Below are positions 30,430 to 41,929 of a stretch of DNA of 64,000 nt, piece after piece (the first letter of the stretch is position 1; each line of letters starts with the position of its first letter). The position numbers were made by a program, and so were the translations under genes. The DNA is taken from NCBI RefSeq assembly GCF_000525975.1, contig NZ_AODK01000021.1, positions 1-64,000 on the forward strand, given 5' to 3'. The notes under the pieces are model-generated. The model had not been told where the DNA came from, did not search any database, and saw only the letters and a program-made list of their open reading frames with translations. This stretch comes from Listeria rocourtiae FSL F6-920. GTDB lineage: Bacteria > Bacillota > Bacilli > Lactobacillales > Listeriaceae.

Positions 30430-31405
30430 ATGAAGCATATGAAGAAAATCAAGTATAAAGTGAGTTTATTTCTATTGATTACCACAATAAGCGCAGGTTC
30501 ATTCTCACTCACTCCTCCTGTAGAAGCAAGTGCACAAAGCATGTTTAATATTAAAGAAATTCCAATTATCACAAATGTCAGTGATGCACTAAATCAAGTA
30601 GGTTATTCATATTATCAAGCTAATTTAGCCGGCACTAAGCAAAGCGGAATGTATACTCTCAGTAGAGCACCCAAAAATGTAAGTACCAACATGGATTTAG
30701 ATATTGACTCTGACAGTGTGCATTATGATTTAAGAGCAAATGATGTGGCTCCAGAATATGTTGGAGAAAATGTATTTCACAATGACTCACCTATGGAACA
30801 AACTTATTCCACAACAACCTATTCTAAGGCAATAACTGAAACAACGAGTACTACTACAACAAAAGGCTTTACAGTTGGCGGTGATGGAAAAAAAATTCTC
30901 AATACCACTAGTTTTTAGTGAAGGCTTAAATGCAATGGCTCAATTTAACTCTTCTAAATCGGAAGCAACCACTAACTCGGTAGCCAGAACGCTCACAGTT
31001 CCACCGCAACAAGTTAAAGTACCGGCGCATAAAACCTATGTTGCTGTTGTTAATCTAGAAAGAAAAGTTTTTCGAGGTTCTCTCTCTTATAAAGCGATAG
31101 GAACAAATCTTAGAACAAATATTACAGCTACAGGCATGTGGGTATCTTGGTATGGTAATCCTAGCACAAGAACTTTTAATTTCAATAATAGAACAGGTGA
31201 TTTATGGAATAAAATATCTTTCTCCGAGCAAAATAAAGTTCGAGGAATTACAATGAATTCAGGATCCAACTCAATAAAAATTGATGGCCAAGCTAATGTA
31301 GAAAGCGTCGTAGGTAGTAAATTGACTGTTCGTATTTATGATAAAGATACCCAGAAATTGATGAAAACCATGGAGTTACCGGTTATATCACGCGATAAAA
31401 GATAA
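30430..31405 (+). pseudogene. Aerolysin-type ETX/MTX2 beta-pore-forming toxin, frameshifted
   Basis: Starts at 30430 or 30439 after GGAAGG. It has a signal peptide (KYKVSLFLLITTISAGSFSL, cut near VEASA). The middle contains a Ser/Thr-rich alternating segment (YSTTTYSKAITETTSTTTT) like the insertion hairpin of aerolysin-fold toxins. A A8 run (30888-30895) then carries one extra base; removing it reads GKKFSIPLVFSEGLNAM and continues with TVPPQQVKVPAHKTYVAVV, the hallmark ETX/MTX2 segment. The restored length is about 324 residues, normal for epsilon-toxin and mosquitocidal MTX2/3 relatives, which oligomerise on cell membranes and open pores. The target cell is unknown. As read the toxin is split in two frames. 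Confidence 0.82.
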
Positions 31406-31441
31406 TATTCAATCACATTATTTTTTAGTCAAGTTTTAAAA

Positions 31442-31478
31442 GCGCGTAAAAAGCTTTCAATTAAGCTTTTTACGCGTT
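31442..31478. terminator. Bidirectional terminator between the toxin and MucBP genes
   Basis: GCGTAAAAAGCTT and AAGCTTTTTACGC pair perfectly around TCAATT. Both converging genes end at it. Confidence 0.85.
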
Positions 31479-31496
31479 ATTCTTTCTAGCAATTTA

Positions 31497-34440
31497 CTAT
31501 AATCTATTGAACTTGCGAATATACAAAGAAATCAAACTCATAATCATCAATAATGCTCCAAATCCTGTAGTCACTGAATTCGTGTCGTCTCCTGCTTTTG
31601 GGAGCTTAACCTTTTTTACTTTTACTGGATTATCTTGGGCTTGCCTTTCTAATAACTTTTCATCAGCAAACGCTATTGGATAGCTGCTTTTCTTATTTAC
31701 AGGGATTAATTCTAAAGCCTGGCTTTTTTGAAATTTTATTGGATTATTTGGGGCATTTTCAACATTGGTACTACTATTCTCATTTCCGTTACTTCCTTCA
31801 TAAGGTGTGGAGGGGTCTTTAATAATAGCTTTTGTTTTATCTTTCTTATAATGGTACGTAACTTGTTGTGCTTGGTCGGTATATGTTCCGGTAATGCTGT
31901 TTCCCTCTTGTATCTGGCCATTTAAATCTCCTACTTGAAGTGTATACCCTGGTATATTTTTTGCACTACTCTTAAAAGAATCCCCAAAAATGGCGTCTTC
32001 ACCTAATATTTCTTCTTGACTTATCATTTCTTGGGAATCGTCGTCAATATATTGCACAGATACCGGTGCAGCTTTCTTCCAATCATATCTATAGATAACA
32101 GTTTGTTCATTCGTATCGTCGAATTGGCCGACTCCTTCAGAAACTTGGATACCATTTAGCGTAATCTCTTTCAAGTTATACCCTGTAAATGATTTTATAT
32201 TTGTTTCAAAAGCATCGCCCCATTTTGTTTCATCTCCACCTAACTCTTCTTTCGCTAGCGCTTTACCATCCATATCTTGATAGATAACATGTACTGGTTT
32301 AGCTTTGGTTTTAGTGTAGGAGTAATAAACTTTGATTATTTGATTAGGCAGAGGATATGTTCCTTTAGCATTGTTAGGCGTGTCTACTAATTCATAACGA
32401 TTAATTTTTTTAGGTTCAAAATCATAGTCTTGTCCCACTCCGCCACTTTTAATGTCCACAGAGCTTATTTCCTCTTTTGTATCCTTGTCGATATAGTGGA
32501 GTTCGACTGTACCACCAACATCAGGTTCATATAGGTATTTTACTTCGCTACTCGTATCGCCAAAAGTTCCCGATATATTATCTGGTATATTCACCAAATG
32601 ATAACCCTTTATGAATTGAGGGATTGTTGCATAGTGCTCATCGTACCTCCCCGTTAAGATTTCTGCTGGCGCAATTTCTTTTTGGCTATTTTTGTCTATA
32701 AAGCGAACGTTCACTTGACCTGGGGCATTATCTTTTTCTAAGGAGTAAATCAGTTCACTTGAATAGTCAATGTCTTTGCTATCGGAAAACCTCCCACTTT
32801 GCTCGCCTTGAATATCTTTAAGCGTAAAGTGACTCCCTTTTAGTTTCGTCAAAATAGCTTGAACCGCTTTGTTTTTTTCCGATGCGTCAAATAGCTCATC
32901 ATGCTTTCCGTACATTAAGTAGCTTTCATGTATGATTCTACCCTTATCGTCTTGGAAACGCGCAATGACAGGTTTACCATCATTCTTCTCATAAACAAAT
33001 GTGATTTCTTGTTGTTTATCTGTTATTTGACCACTAATTGCATCTTTTTTTTGTCGATAATGTTGTATATTAATGGCCATCTCTTTAAAACTGGAACCAT
33101 AGTCTAATCCGGTTAACTTCTTATCTTCATGAATTGTTTTGCCTTCTTCATCAACGTAATGAATAACTACTGGAGCGCCTTTCGAAACTTTATAATGATA
33201 AACAATTTCTTGGTTGTTATCAGTCAAATATCCTTCCTTCTTCTCACTACTATCTACAAGTGTATAAAAAGGAATTTCTTCTCTAGGAGTAACAGTGTAC
33301 TTATCCCCCCATTTTCCAGATATGATTTTATTATCGACTCCTGGGATAGGAGTTCCGTTTTGATCTACGTATTTTACAGTCAATGGCTTTGCCTGCTTTA
33401 GTTTGTAATTAAATGATTTTTGTTGCGGTTTCTCATCTAGTTTTAGTTCCATCTCATCTTTGCCATCTATTGTCTCATAATGTGTAATCGTTTTTGCCTT
33501 CGCCGTTATCGTCTCACCATATTTACCCTTTAGAATATCCGGCGCGGGAGTTCCAAAAGCTTCTCGTTGCTTGTCATTTAAAGAGGATTCTGTGTTAACA
33601 TGATTTATTGTTGCATTTCCGCCTGGCTCTCTTTCAAATCGATACTCTGCATTAGCCTCCTCATTTCGATAGCTTCCTGTTGTATTTTTTTCGCTAACAT
33701 ATTGGTAGTGTTGATTTTTGATATATTCTTTTTTCGCTATGTAGTCTTTCTGCACATCTTGAGTATAAGAATTACCAATTTTACCTTTCAATATACTTTC
33801 ATTCATTATCGTTTTGCCTGTATCCACATCGACATAGGAAACCTTAACTGCTCCTTCTTCGTTATCTTTTGTGACATGCACTCTGATAGATATTGGTGTG
33901 TCTAATACATCTTGAGAATATAAGGTTTGCTCGGAGCTTCCCCAAAAAACTTCTCGTTCCAGTGTGTGGAATACTGTATAGACGCTACGAACCTCAAGCA
34001 AAAAGCTGGTATCGATTTTTTTATTCGTTTTAGCAGTAATCGATATAGAGCTTGGGTCTGTGTTAGTAGTTCCATTACCCGGACGTTTGTAGTCAATCGA
34101 CAACAGGCTATTATCAACTCCTACTGTGGAATAGATAGGATTCATACTAATCACATAAGCTTCTTTTTTCCAAGTAGGTCCTCCTTCGCTATACTTTGTT
34201 GATTCGCCTGTCTTATAAGAAAATTTATTAGTTAATGGTGTGTCGACTGTATTAATTCTCTGTTCAGCATTATTTTGAAAAATTTGCTTCAAATTTTTCG
34301 TTAATTCTGCTTTTGATTCATTTTTCGCTGCCTCGATTCTCTGCTCTATAGCGGCATAGGCTATTTTGGGATCTAGAACAAATGTGAAGAATGGGAGAAT
34401 CAAAATCACGACAACAAAAATTTTTTAGAAACTGCTTCAT
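31497..34440 (-). CDS. Large MucBP-repeat wall-anchored adhesin, with a frameshift in the signal peptide
   Basis: About 980 residues once restored. The ATG at 34438-34440 follows TTGGAGG. The frame breaks in the A/T runs at 34416-34426; removing one base gives the signal peptide MKQFLKIFVVVILILPFFTF, cut near KIAYA. A non-repeated region (about 30-210) is followed by about ten MucBP-type domains of 65-75 residues, recognised by V-x-Y-x-D-x-x-G/T and I-x-G-x-x-G-x-x-Y patterns, for example VKYVDQNGTPIPGV and VIYQDMDGKALAKEE. The end has the sorting signal LPKAG, a hydrophobic segment and RKFNRL. MucBP domains bind mucin or other surfaces. As read without the fix, the GTG at 34409 still leaves part of the hydrophobic segment. 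It faces the Mga-type regulator gene across a 280-base gap. Confidence 0.87.
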
Positions 34441-34720
34441 CTCAAACCTCCAATTATTTTTTATATCTAGTTTATAATTTAATGTAAAATTAGGAATAAT
34501 AACACTATTTCTAGTTTCACTGCCATATTATATTATTACCATCAATAAGAGCGACACAAGGTAAGTTGCCCCAGACAGATATACTTAATAATATTTTAAA
34601 TCCAGTGATTATTTTCTTATTCCACTCTATTATGTTAACATTAGTACATAAATTTTTGTATGTACAATTTGTATTTAGCGCTAGATATTAATTGTGAATA
34701 ACAACGAAGGAGGTATTAAT

Positions 34721-36200
34721 TTGATTCCAAGCTATTTGCAAAAAGAACTAAATATTTTATTCTTTATAATTAAAAAAAAAGGATACATCACTAAGAGAAA
34801 TTTCTTCATATTTAGGTATCTCTATCCAGACCGTAAAATCAAATATACTTAGAATTAATCAATCTTTTGAGCAGTATCTGGATATCAAAGATTTTATTAC
34901 ATCAGATAATACTGGGACTATTCGTGTAAATCAGCAATATGAGAAAAAAAGCCGTAGAATGTTCTTATATTTTGAAACTAAAACTGCTAAAACTGGTCGC
35001 CGTGTTCAATTATACTGTTTTACTTACAACCAGACCTGCAATCATGAAGCAAGAAGTGCTCGATGCATTATTTATTTCAGAGAGCTATCTCACCAAATTA
35101 ACATACAAATTAAACACATTTTTGAAACCATATCATATTAAAGTAAAACTCTCCGACAACCGCATTTCCCTTGAAGGTAATGAAATATTTATCAGGCTTT
35201 TTTCCTACATATTTTTACAAGACTCATTTCAAGATTTGGAATGGCCTTTCTCCACCATAAGTATAGATGAAATGAAATCCACTCTTCCTCAAGAAGCGCT
35301 ACCAACACCTCATAATAAATCGAATACGAAAGAAAGATCTTTGTATATTCTCTATGCAGTTCTGTATACTAGAGTAGAAGGACACAACTTTATTAAAGAA
35401 CTCAACTCTCCTGAGACGCTATCATTCTTTGACCTTTTCCAAGATAACGTTGATATTGCGCTAATTTTTCATGAAAATAGATTTTGTAACCTAAGTGAAA
35501 TTAACAAAAAAAACGAAATAATGGTTTTCAATTTTTTTTTCTAGACTGTTTCTTTCAGATACGATCCAAAGAGAGCAAGAAATCCAACTAGGAGAAATTT
35601 TTTCAATTCAAAAGCATCCTTACTGCACACTTTCAAAAGAAATTTATACTCGCTTTTCTAGGTTAACTTCCTTGGCTTTACCAAAAAAGAAAGAGTATAT
35701 TTATATCTACTATTTATCGCTTATACTTTCTTTATGTCATTTAATCGGTGATGCCTTCCATAGCTTTGTTGAACTATACATCCCGAAGCTCACCGTTTAT
35801 TTGCCAAAGAATGATAGTTTAGCTGATGCGATAAAAGAACAACTTGCTCCCATCATTGAAGATGAGATTCATTTGGAAATGATATGTAATTTTCTGCATT
35901 CGTTATTTAATGCCGAAAAAAAAACCTAAAATCTATATTTATTTACAGATGACCAAAGATTTTACAGCTATGTATGTTATTGAAAATCGCTTATATGCGC
36001 TATACAATAATAACAATATTTCGATTACTAGTGATTATTCAAAAGCAGATATTGTAGTAACCGATACACTTGAAAAAGCAAAGCCAAATAAGCAAGTATT
36101 TTACTTGGATTCTACCAGAAACATGGAAAGGTGGGCCGAACTAACTACTGTTATACAAAACAAATTCCGCAAGAAAATAAACATGGAAAATGGCTGGTGA
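34721..36200 (+). pseudogene. Mga-type transcriptional regulator, four frameshifts
   Basis: A TTG start at 34721 has AAGGAGG seven bases upstream. The frame is broken four times, each by one extra base in a homopolymer: A9 at 34772-34780, A7 at 34944-34950, T9 at 35532-35540, A9 at 35916-35924. Restored, it is about 492 residues: an N-terminal winged helix (SLREISSYLGISIQTVKSNI, about 20-60), a second HTH of the Mga type (LDALFISESYLTKLTYKLN, about 110-140), a PRD-like middle and an EIIB-like end. This is the Mga/AtxA architecture, which activates surface and virulence genes in response to sugar phosphotransferase state. The divergent MucBP gene and the toxin are likely targets. Confidence 0.8.
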
Positions 36201-36599
36201 TTGATCCATGTTTAGCAAATATACAAAACAAATGAAGAGGACTAGCAGGTAAGCCCATGTATAATAATGGCTTTACTTGCTAGTCTGTATAAAAATGAAT
36301 ATACTTCTCACCTACTCACACTATATACGCACAAGTCACGAGAAAAAATAAACAGCTTTTCCACTTTCAAAATTCACCAGTATGAGGCATGTGCTCGCTA
36401 TAAATGCATAAAGAAAATCATTTTGAAACGCCTTATCATCCTGTTAGTGTATCCCTATATTAAACAACGAATCCGAAGATATCACTGCATGACTGTTTTA
36501 TAAAACGAACTTTACTGAAATTTAAAGCTCACATAAAAACGCGTCAAGATTTATTCTAAAACAATATTCATTATGTCACTTTTTCATGGTATTCAGCTT
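36201..36599. other. Non-coding gap with one strong hairpin
   Basis: A possible 78-codon frame at 36267-36503 has no ribosome site and unconvincing composition. Apart from the hairpin at 36240-36285 I see nothing. Confidence 0.4.
36240..36285 (+). terminator. Hairpin after the Mga-type gene
   Basis: GACTAGCAGGTAAGCC pairs with GGCTTTACTTGCTAGTC. No U-tract follows, so terminator function is only likely from position. Confidence 0.5.
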
Positions 36600-36806
36600 T
36601 CATCTACCTTTATTCTGCTTATCAATTTTTCTATTTTGCCATCTCATCCACGCAGTAATTGGAGCGCATACACAAAATAACAATATTTGTATTACATTTG
36701 TAGCCGTCTCGCCTATGAATGGACTGATTCGTGATGTTACTATGATGCCTAAAAAGAAAATTAAAGAATAGATAAAAAAATCATATTTTTTACGTGGTTT
36801 CGTCAT
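36600..36806 (-). CDS. Small membrane protein (68 residues), unrecognised
   Basis: The ATG at 36804-36806 follows AAAGGAG by five bases. Two hydrophobic segments (FFIYSLIFFLGIIVTS and VIQILLFCVCAPITAW) lie between basic ends (MTKPRKK and RKIDKQNKGR). It is the last gene of a minus-strand run of small genes. Size and company suggest an accessory or immunity protein of a toxin locus, but no family is recognised. Confidence 0.6.
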   Translation of the reverse strand: MTKPRKKYDFFIYSLIFFLGIIVTSRISPFIGETATNVIQILLFCVCAPITAWMRWQNRKIDKQNKGR

Positions 36807-36847
36807 AGTATCTCCTTTCATTTCAACTTGTAGTTATGTTTATTAAA

Positions 36848-37024
36848 CTATTTACTCTTTTTAGCACGTATCAATTGAAAAAATAACCAAAATGATCCAG
36901 ATGCAGCAATCACGCTACCCGATATTGATATGTAATTATTTTTCGTTAAAGCGCCTGCTACCTGAACAATACAACCAGCAACCAACATAATAGTAAATAT
37001 AACCAATATTTTATTCTGTTCCAT
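36848..37024 (-). CDS. Small membrane protein (58 residues), unrecognised
   Basis: Its ATG shares a base with the stop codon of the gene at 37024 (TAATG), with GGGAATTTAT upstream, so translation is coupled. The product MEQNKILVIFTIMLVAGCIV continues to a second hydrophobic segment (VIAASGSFWLFFQLI) and a basic tail. It is too short for routine calling, but the coupling and the topology support it. Confidence 0.65.
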   Translation of the reverse strand: MEQNKILVIFTIMLVAGCIVQVAGALTKNNYISISGSVIAASGSFWLFFQLIRAKKSK

Positions 37025-37686
37025 TATAAATTCCCTTTCTGTGCTAAATTAACAGCTACCTCACATACAGCCCTTCCACCGCGCAGATGCTTTCCAAAAA
37101 TTTTTTTCGATCGTTCATCCTCTGCCAAACACGAGATATATAAATCCGTTATAAATAAAATCAGCTTTAAATCGCAAAGGTAGATCGTGACCTCTGTTTT
37201 GTCTCGTAAAGCTTTTTTCAAGAGCATTAATAAATCGATTTGCTTTTCTTTGCTTCTTCCTTTACGACCTAGATTGTTTAAAACTATCTTTGCTAAGCTA
37301 CTCTTATGTTTCGCTAAATATACATTTCCCATCTCCCCTGTTGGAATCTTAACAACATTGGCTCCATGATTTCGCTCTAAATCTTCACTTTCAATATATA
37401 AATCATGACTATAGCCCATTATCTTAAGTACCACTTTTAAAAATCGCATTTCATACTTCCTATGCTCTCTTATATGATTGCTGCTACCATCCCTATAATA
37501 AATATTAAAATAGCTGTCATAAATATACGTATTCATCATCGGCTTTGGCAGGAAATCTATATCAAATGTTAATTCTGTATTTTCTTCAAAAACCTCCAAT
37601 AAAGCCATCTCATCGTCTGTACCTATTCTATCAATACCTTTAACATTGTCAAATTTCTTAAAAATTTCTTTTTTTAAATCGAACAC
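37024..37686 (-). CDS. Unrecognised 220-residue protein in an immunity-like island
   Basis: A soluble, charged protein without signal or membrane segments, starting with GTG after GAGGGG. It has a mixed alpha/beta profile, with two notable patches: DIDFLPKPMMNTYIYDSYF (about 41-60) and KIFGKHLRGGRAVCEVAVN (about 195-214). I recognise no domain. It overlaps the small membrane gene downstream and lies just after a 39-residue frame, next to a SUKH (SMI1/KNR4) protein. It could be an immunity protein or a relic of a toxin module. Confidence 0.6.
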   Translation of the reverse strand: MFDLKKEIFKKFDNVKGIDRIGTDDEMALLEVFEENTELTFDIDFLPKPMMNTYIYDSYFNIYYRDGSSNHIREHRKYEMRFLKVVLKIMGYSHDLYIESEDLERNHGANVVKIPTGEMGNVYLAKHKSSLAKIVLNNLGRKGRSKEKQIDLLMLLKKALRDKTEVTIYLCDLKLILFITDLYISCLAEDERSKKIFGKHLRGGRAVCEVAVNLAQKGNL

Positions 37687-37702
37687 TTTTACCCCTCTTA
37701 AC

Positions 37703-37822
37703 TTAGTTAAAATTTTCAGCTACATAGTCCAGCCATGTATACCGAGAAGTATACGATTTTTCAAATGCTTGGTTTTGGAACACTTGACCTGCTGTTCTTC
37801 TTATTTTTTTTATATAATTCAT
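37703..37822 (-). CDS. Possible 39-residue small protein
   Basis: An ATG with GGAGAAA upstream encodes a basic peptide starting MNYIKKIRRTAGQVFQNQ. It ends 16 bases before the next gene, whose ribosome site follows its stop. It may be a real small gene or the C-terminal scrap of a lost polymorphic toxin. It contains an A8 run, so its frame is not certain. Confidence 0.4.
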   Translation of the reverse strand: MNYIKKIRRTAGQVFQNQAFEKSYTSRYTWLDYVAENFN

Positions 37823-37989
37823 GTCTTTCTCCCACTCTGACCCAAGTTATGCATATTTCCCAAATCTCATGCTACACTTAGTCTATCTATAATCCTACAA
37901 CAGGCGCTCTATTAAATGTGGATTTTTAGCACGTATATATGAAATTTATGTATAAACATAACATTATTCATACGGGACTACCTTTATTT

Positions 37990-38271
37990 TTATACTGACT
38001 CCATCCACTCCCAAATATACATACTATACATGACTAATGGGATGCTAAAAAACATTATTATATTCGCTACCACTAGAACCCTTGATTTAATTGCCATGGC
38101 AAAACAAAAGCCTAGCACAGATAATGGAATACTTATAATAAATAGCAATAGTAATAATGATGTTGTTGATACCAAATCTTGAAAAACCGTATTGGGTAAA
38201 TAAGAAAATATACTTAAAAATACACAACTTGCTGACATTATCTTCAATGTCTTTTTACTTCTCTTATTCAT
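37990..38271 (-). CDS. Small three-pass membrane protein (93 residues), unrecognised
   Basis: Start at 38271 or the adjacent ATG at 38274, after ATAGGGG. After a basic start (MNKRSKKTLKIM) come three hydrophobic segments (SASCVFLSIFSYL, LLLLLFIISIPLSVLGFCF and VVANIIMFFSIPLVMYS). It lies 55 bases downstream of the SUKH gene on the same strand. The function is not evident. Confidence 0.6.
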   Translation of the reverse strand: MNKRSKKTLKIMSASCVFLSIFSYLPNTVFQDLVSTTSLLLLLFIISIPLSVLGFCFAMAIKSRVLVVANIIMFFSIPLVMYSMYIWEWMESV

Positions 38272-38326
38272 CATTACACCCCTATTACACTCATTTCTCG
38301 TAAAATTGCATGGCCCCGCCACTTAA

Positions 38327-39121
38327 CTACCCCTTATCAGCTAGATATTCTTCTATCATTTCTTTGTACATTTTAAAATCTAAATCCTCTTCTTTGCTTA
38401 ATAAGGATAGGCAGAGATCTATCAATGATTGGTTTGTTATTGTCTCATTTTCTATCTCTGATCTCATTGCGTTCGCAACTGTAAGCTTCTGATGTTCTGT
38501 TCCTTCATCGAAAACTTTAGCGAAGGCCTTATATAATAAGTTGTCCTCTTTTACCATAGAAAAATCTTGAATCCACGTGTAGACACCATCAGCTACTTCA
38601 TTAATATTTGTTGAGCTAGCCCATGCTCTTATTTCTTCATGAGTGGGAATATAAATATCATTAGATTCTTCATCATCGTCTTCCACAATAAACATTAAGT
38701 CCATCAAGCTATCAAAGTCATCACAAATTTTGTGCATATCACCGTGTTCTGTATCTATATATGTAATTTCAGGTGATGACGAATCCTTTCCATAATCCAA
38801 TGCGATAAAAGAATGCCCATCTCCAGCGATTAGAATGATATTATCTTTCGTAATTTCCCACTCTTCTTTAAGATATTCTGTGTCCATGATACCCCTACCT
38901 GGCTCAATTCCGTATAACGAGTCAAGTAAGATAAAGCCTTCACCATCATCATTAACAAAATCAACATGAACGGCATTCGTTTTTAGGTAACCACCATTTT
39001 GTTTTTTTAATACCTCAAGATAGCTTTTAGGTAAGGTAACACCAAATGTTTCTTCTGCTAATTCGATATTTTTTTGCGTCAATCGAGCTGGCTTGTCACT
39101 ATCTTTTTCCCAAATACTCAT
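38327..39121 (-). CDS. SMI1/KNR4 (SUKH) family immunity-like protein
   Basis: A cytosolic protein of 264 residues. The N-terminal 140 residues match the SUKH fold: IELAEETFGVTLPKSYLEVL at the start, then NGGYL, FILLDSLYGI and ILIAGDGHSFIALDY in order. SUKH proteins neutralise nuclease and other toxins of contact-dependent or LXG/T7-secreted systems. The remaining 120 acidic residues are unassigned. The ATG at 39119-39121 is eleven bases after AGAAGG; a GTG three codons earlier is too close to it. No cognate toxin gene is visible next to it, so this may be an orphan immunity gene guarding against toxins of relatives. Confidence 0.82.
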   Translation of the reverse strand: MSIWEKDSDKPARLTQKNIELAEETFGVTLPKSYLEVLKKQNGGYLKTNAVHVDFVNDDGEGFILLDSLYGIEPGRGIMDTEYLKEEWEITKDNIILIAGDGHSFIALDYGKDSSSPEITYIDTEHGDMHKICDDFDSLMDLMFIVEDDDEESNDIYIPTHEEIRAWASSTNINEVADGVYTWIQDFSMVKEDNLLYKAFAKVFDEGTEHQKLTVANAMRSEIENETITNQSLIDLCLSLLSKEEDLDFKMYKEMIEEYLADKG

Positions 39122-39219
39122 ATTCTTCACTACCTTCTTGGTTTATTTTGTACACTAAATAGACTTACTGCTTTTGACTCTATGTGTCTACTCTAGCATT
39201 GTCCTCCAATCAATAACAG

Positions 39220-39447
39220 CTACTCTGCATCATTAACTATATCAATTAAATCTTCTATTTCTAAACCATATTTATTTGGTTCATCATCATCCAAACCATA
39301 ATTTGTAAAAACCGTAAGAAGAATATCTAAAATTTTCTCGATGCTTTCAGGTTTAAGGTTGTCTACGCCATTCATCTCTATCTCATTGATATATTTTGGG
39401 TACCCTTTGAGCAACTCATACAATAGATCTCTTTGCTTTAACTTCAT
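39220..39447 (-). CDS. Small acidic protein (75 residues), possible immunity protein
   Basis: 75 residues, starting MKLKQRDLLYELLKGYPKYI and ending acidic (LEIEDLIDIVNDAE). GAGGTAGGA precedes the ATG. Helical, soluble and acidic, it resembles small immunity proteins in composition only; I recognise no family. It lies upstream of the SUKH gene in the same direction. Confidence 0.6.
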   Translation of the reverse strand: MKLKQRDLLYELLKGYPKYINEIEMNGVDNLKPESIEKILDILLTVFTNYGLDDDEPNKYGLEIEDLIDIVNDAE

Positions 39448-39562
39448 TATTCCTACCTCACTCTCTTAATCCTAGTATCCCTTTTTCGGCGAGCCATAGA
39501 AAGAGCACCACTCTTCTAGCACGTCCTTTCTTCGCTATTTAGAATTATTGCTTGATTGACAT

Positions 39563-39759
39563 TTATATACTTAGATAGAAAAAGCTATATATAAAGAAGG
39601 TCATATATGTCGCTAGCGTTATAAGATAAATAATGATAGCAACCACATTATAAAAAAGAGATGTGCTTTTTTACCTTTTTCATATATATAAATAATAGCA
39701 GCGTAATTAAAAACACCACCATCATTACACTAAAGAAAAAATAATAAATTATTATCCAT
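39563..39759 (-). pseudogene. Small two-pass membrane protein, frameshifted twice
   Basis: An ATG at 39757-39759 with GAGAGGAG upstream. The frame breaks at two A6 runs (39736-39741 and 39652-39657, plus strand). Taking one base from each gives a 64-residue protein with segments SVMMVVFLITLLLFIYM and VVAIIIYLITLATYMTFF. As read it stops after nine residues. Too short for routine calling, but the signals are consistent. Confidence 0.5.
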
Positions 39760-39793
39760 GCTATCTCCTCTCAATCAAACTAACCGAGCCCTT

Positions 39794-39961
39794 CTAAAAA
39801 AACACTATGTGAGAAATAGTAGACTTCCCACAACATAAATACCTGTGAACATGGATATGCCTTGAAATATTGTGGTCATTCTTAAATTTAATTAGAAATG
39901 GTGTCAGTACAAAAATTAAAAATACTACTAAGTTTATACCAAAATCTAAAACAATATTCAT
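39794..39961 (-). CDS. Small membrane protein (about 55 residues), end uncertain
   Basis: GGGAGG stands six bases before the ATG. The first 27 residues form a hydrophobic segment (MNIVLDFGINLVVFLIFVLT). As read, the rest is polar. A shift of one base near 39885-39895 would instead give a second hydrophobic segment (TTIFQGISMFTGIYVVGSLL), which fits its neighbours better and would stop at 39805. Confidence 0.45.
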   Translation of the reverse strand: MNIVLDFGINLVVFLIFVLTPFLIKFKNDHNISRHIHVHRYLCCGKSTISHIVFF

Positions 39962-41817
<1,856 letters not shown>

Positions 41818-41885
41818 AGTAAGGAAATTAAGTTTGCGAGACGTACCCCAAATACGTTTCGCGAGCTTGGTTTATTATAATTAAA

Positions 41886-41899
41886 AGAAAGCGTTAACA
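41886..41899 (+). promoter_or_regulatory. cre-like site between the GH1 and PTS genes
   Basis: AGAAAGCGTTAACA matches the cre consensus at 13 of 14 positions, about 30 bases before the EIIC start. A hairpin (GCGAGACGTA/TACGTTTCGC) precedes it, suggesting separate control of the downstream genes. Confidence 0.65.
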
Positions 41900-41929
41900 A
41901 GCGCTTTTTCAAAAATGGGGGTACTTATT

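Noticed and set aside
34721..36200. Three separate small regulators instead of one Mga-type gene
   Set aside because: The pieces follow one another in the family's domain order, and single-base removals in long homopolymers join them.
36267..36503. Plus-strand 78-codon frame after the Mga-type gene
   Set aside because: No ribosome site and a cysteine/lysine-rich composition typical of random AT-rich sequence.
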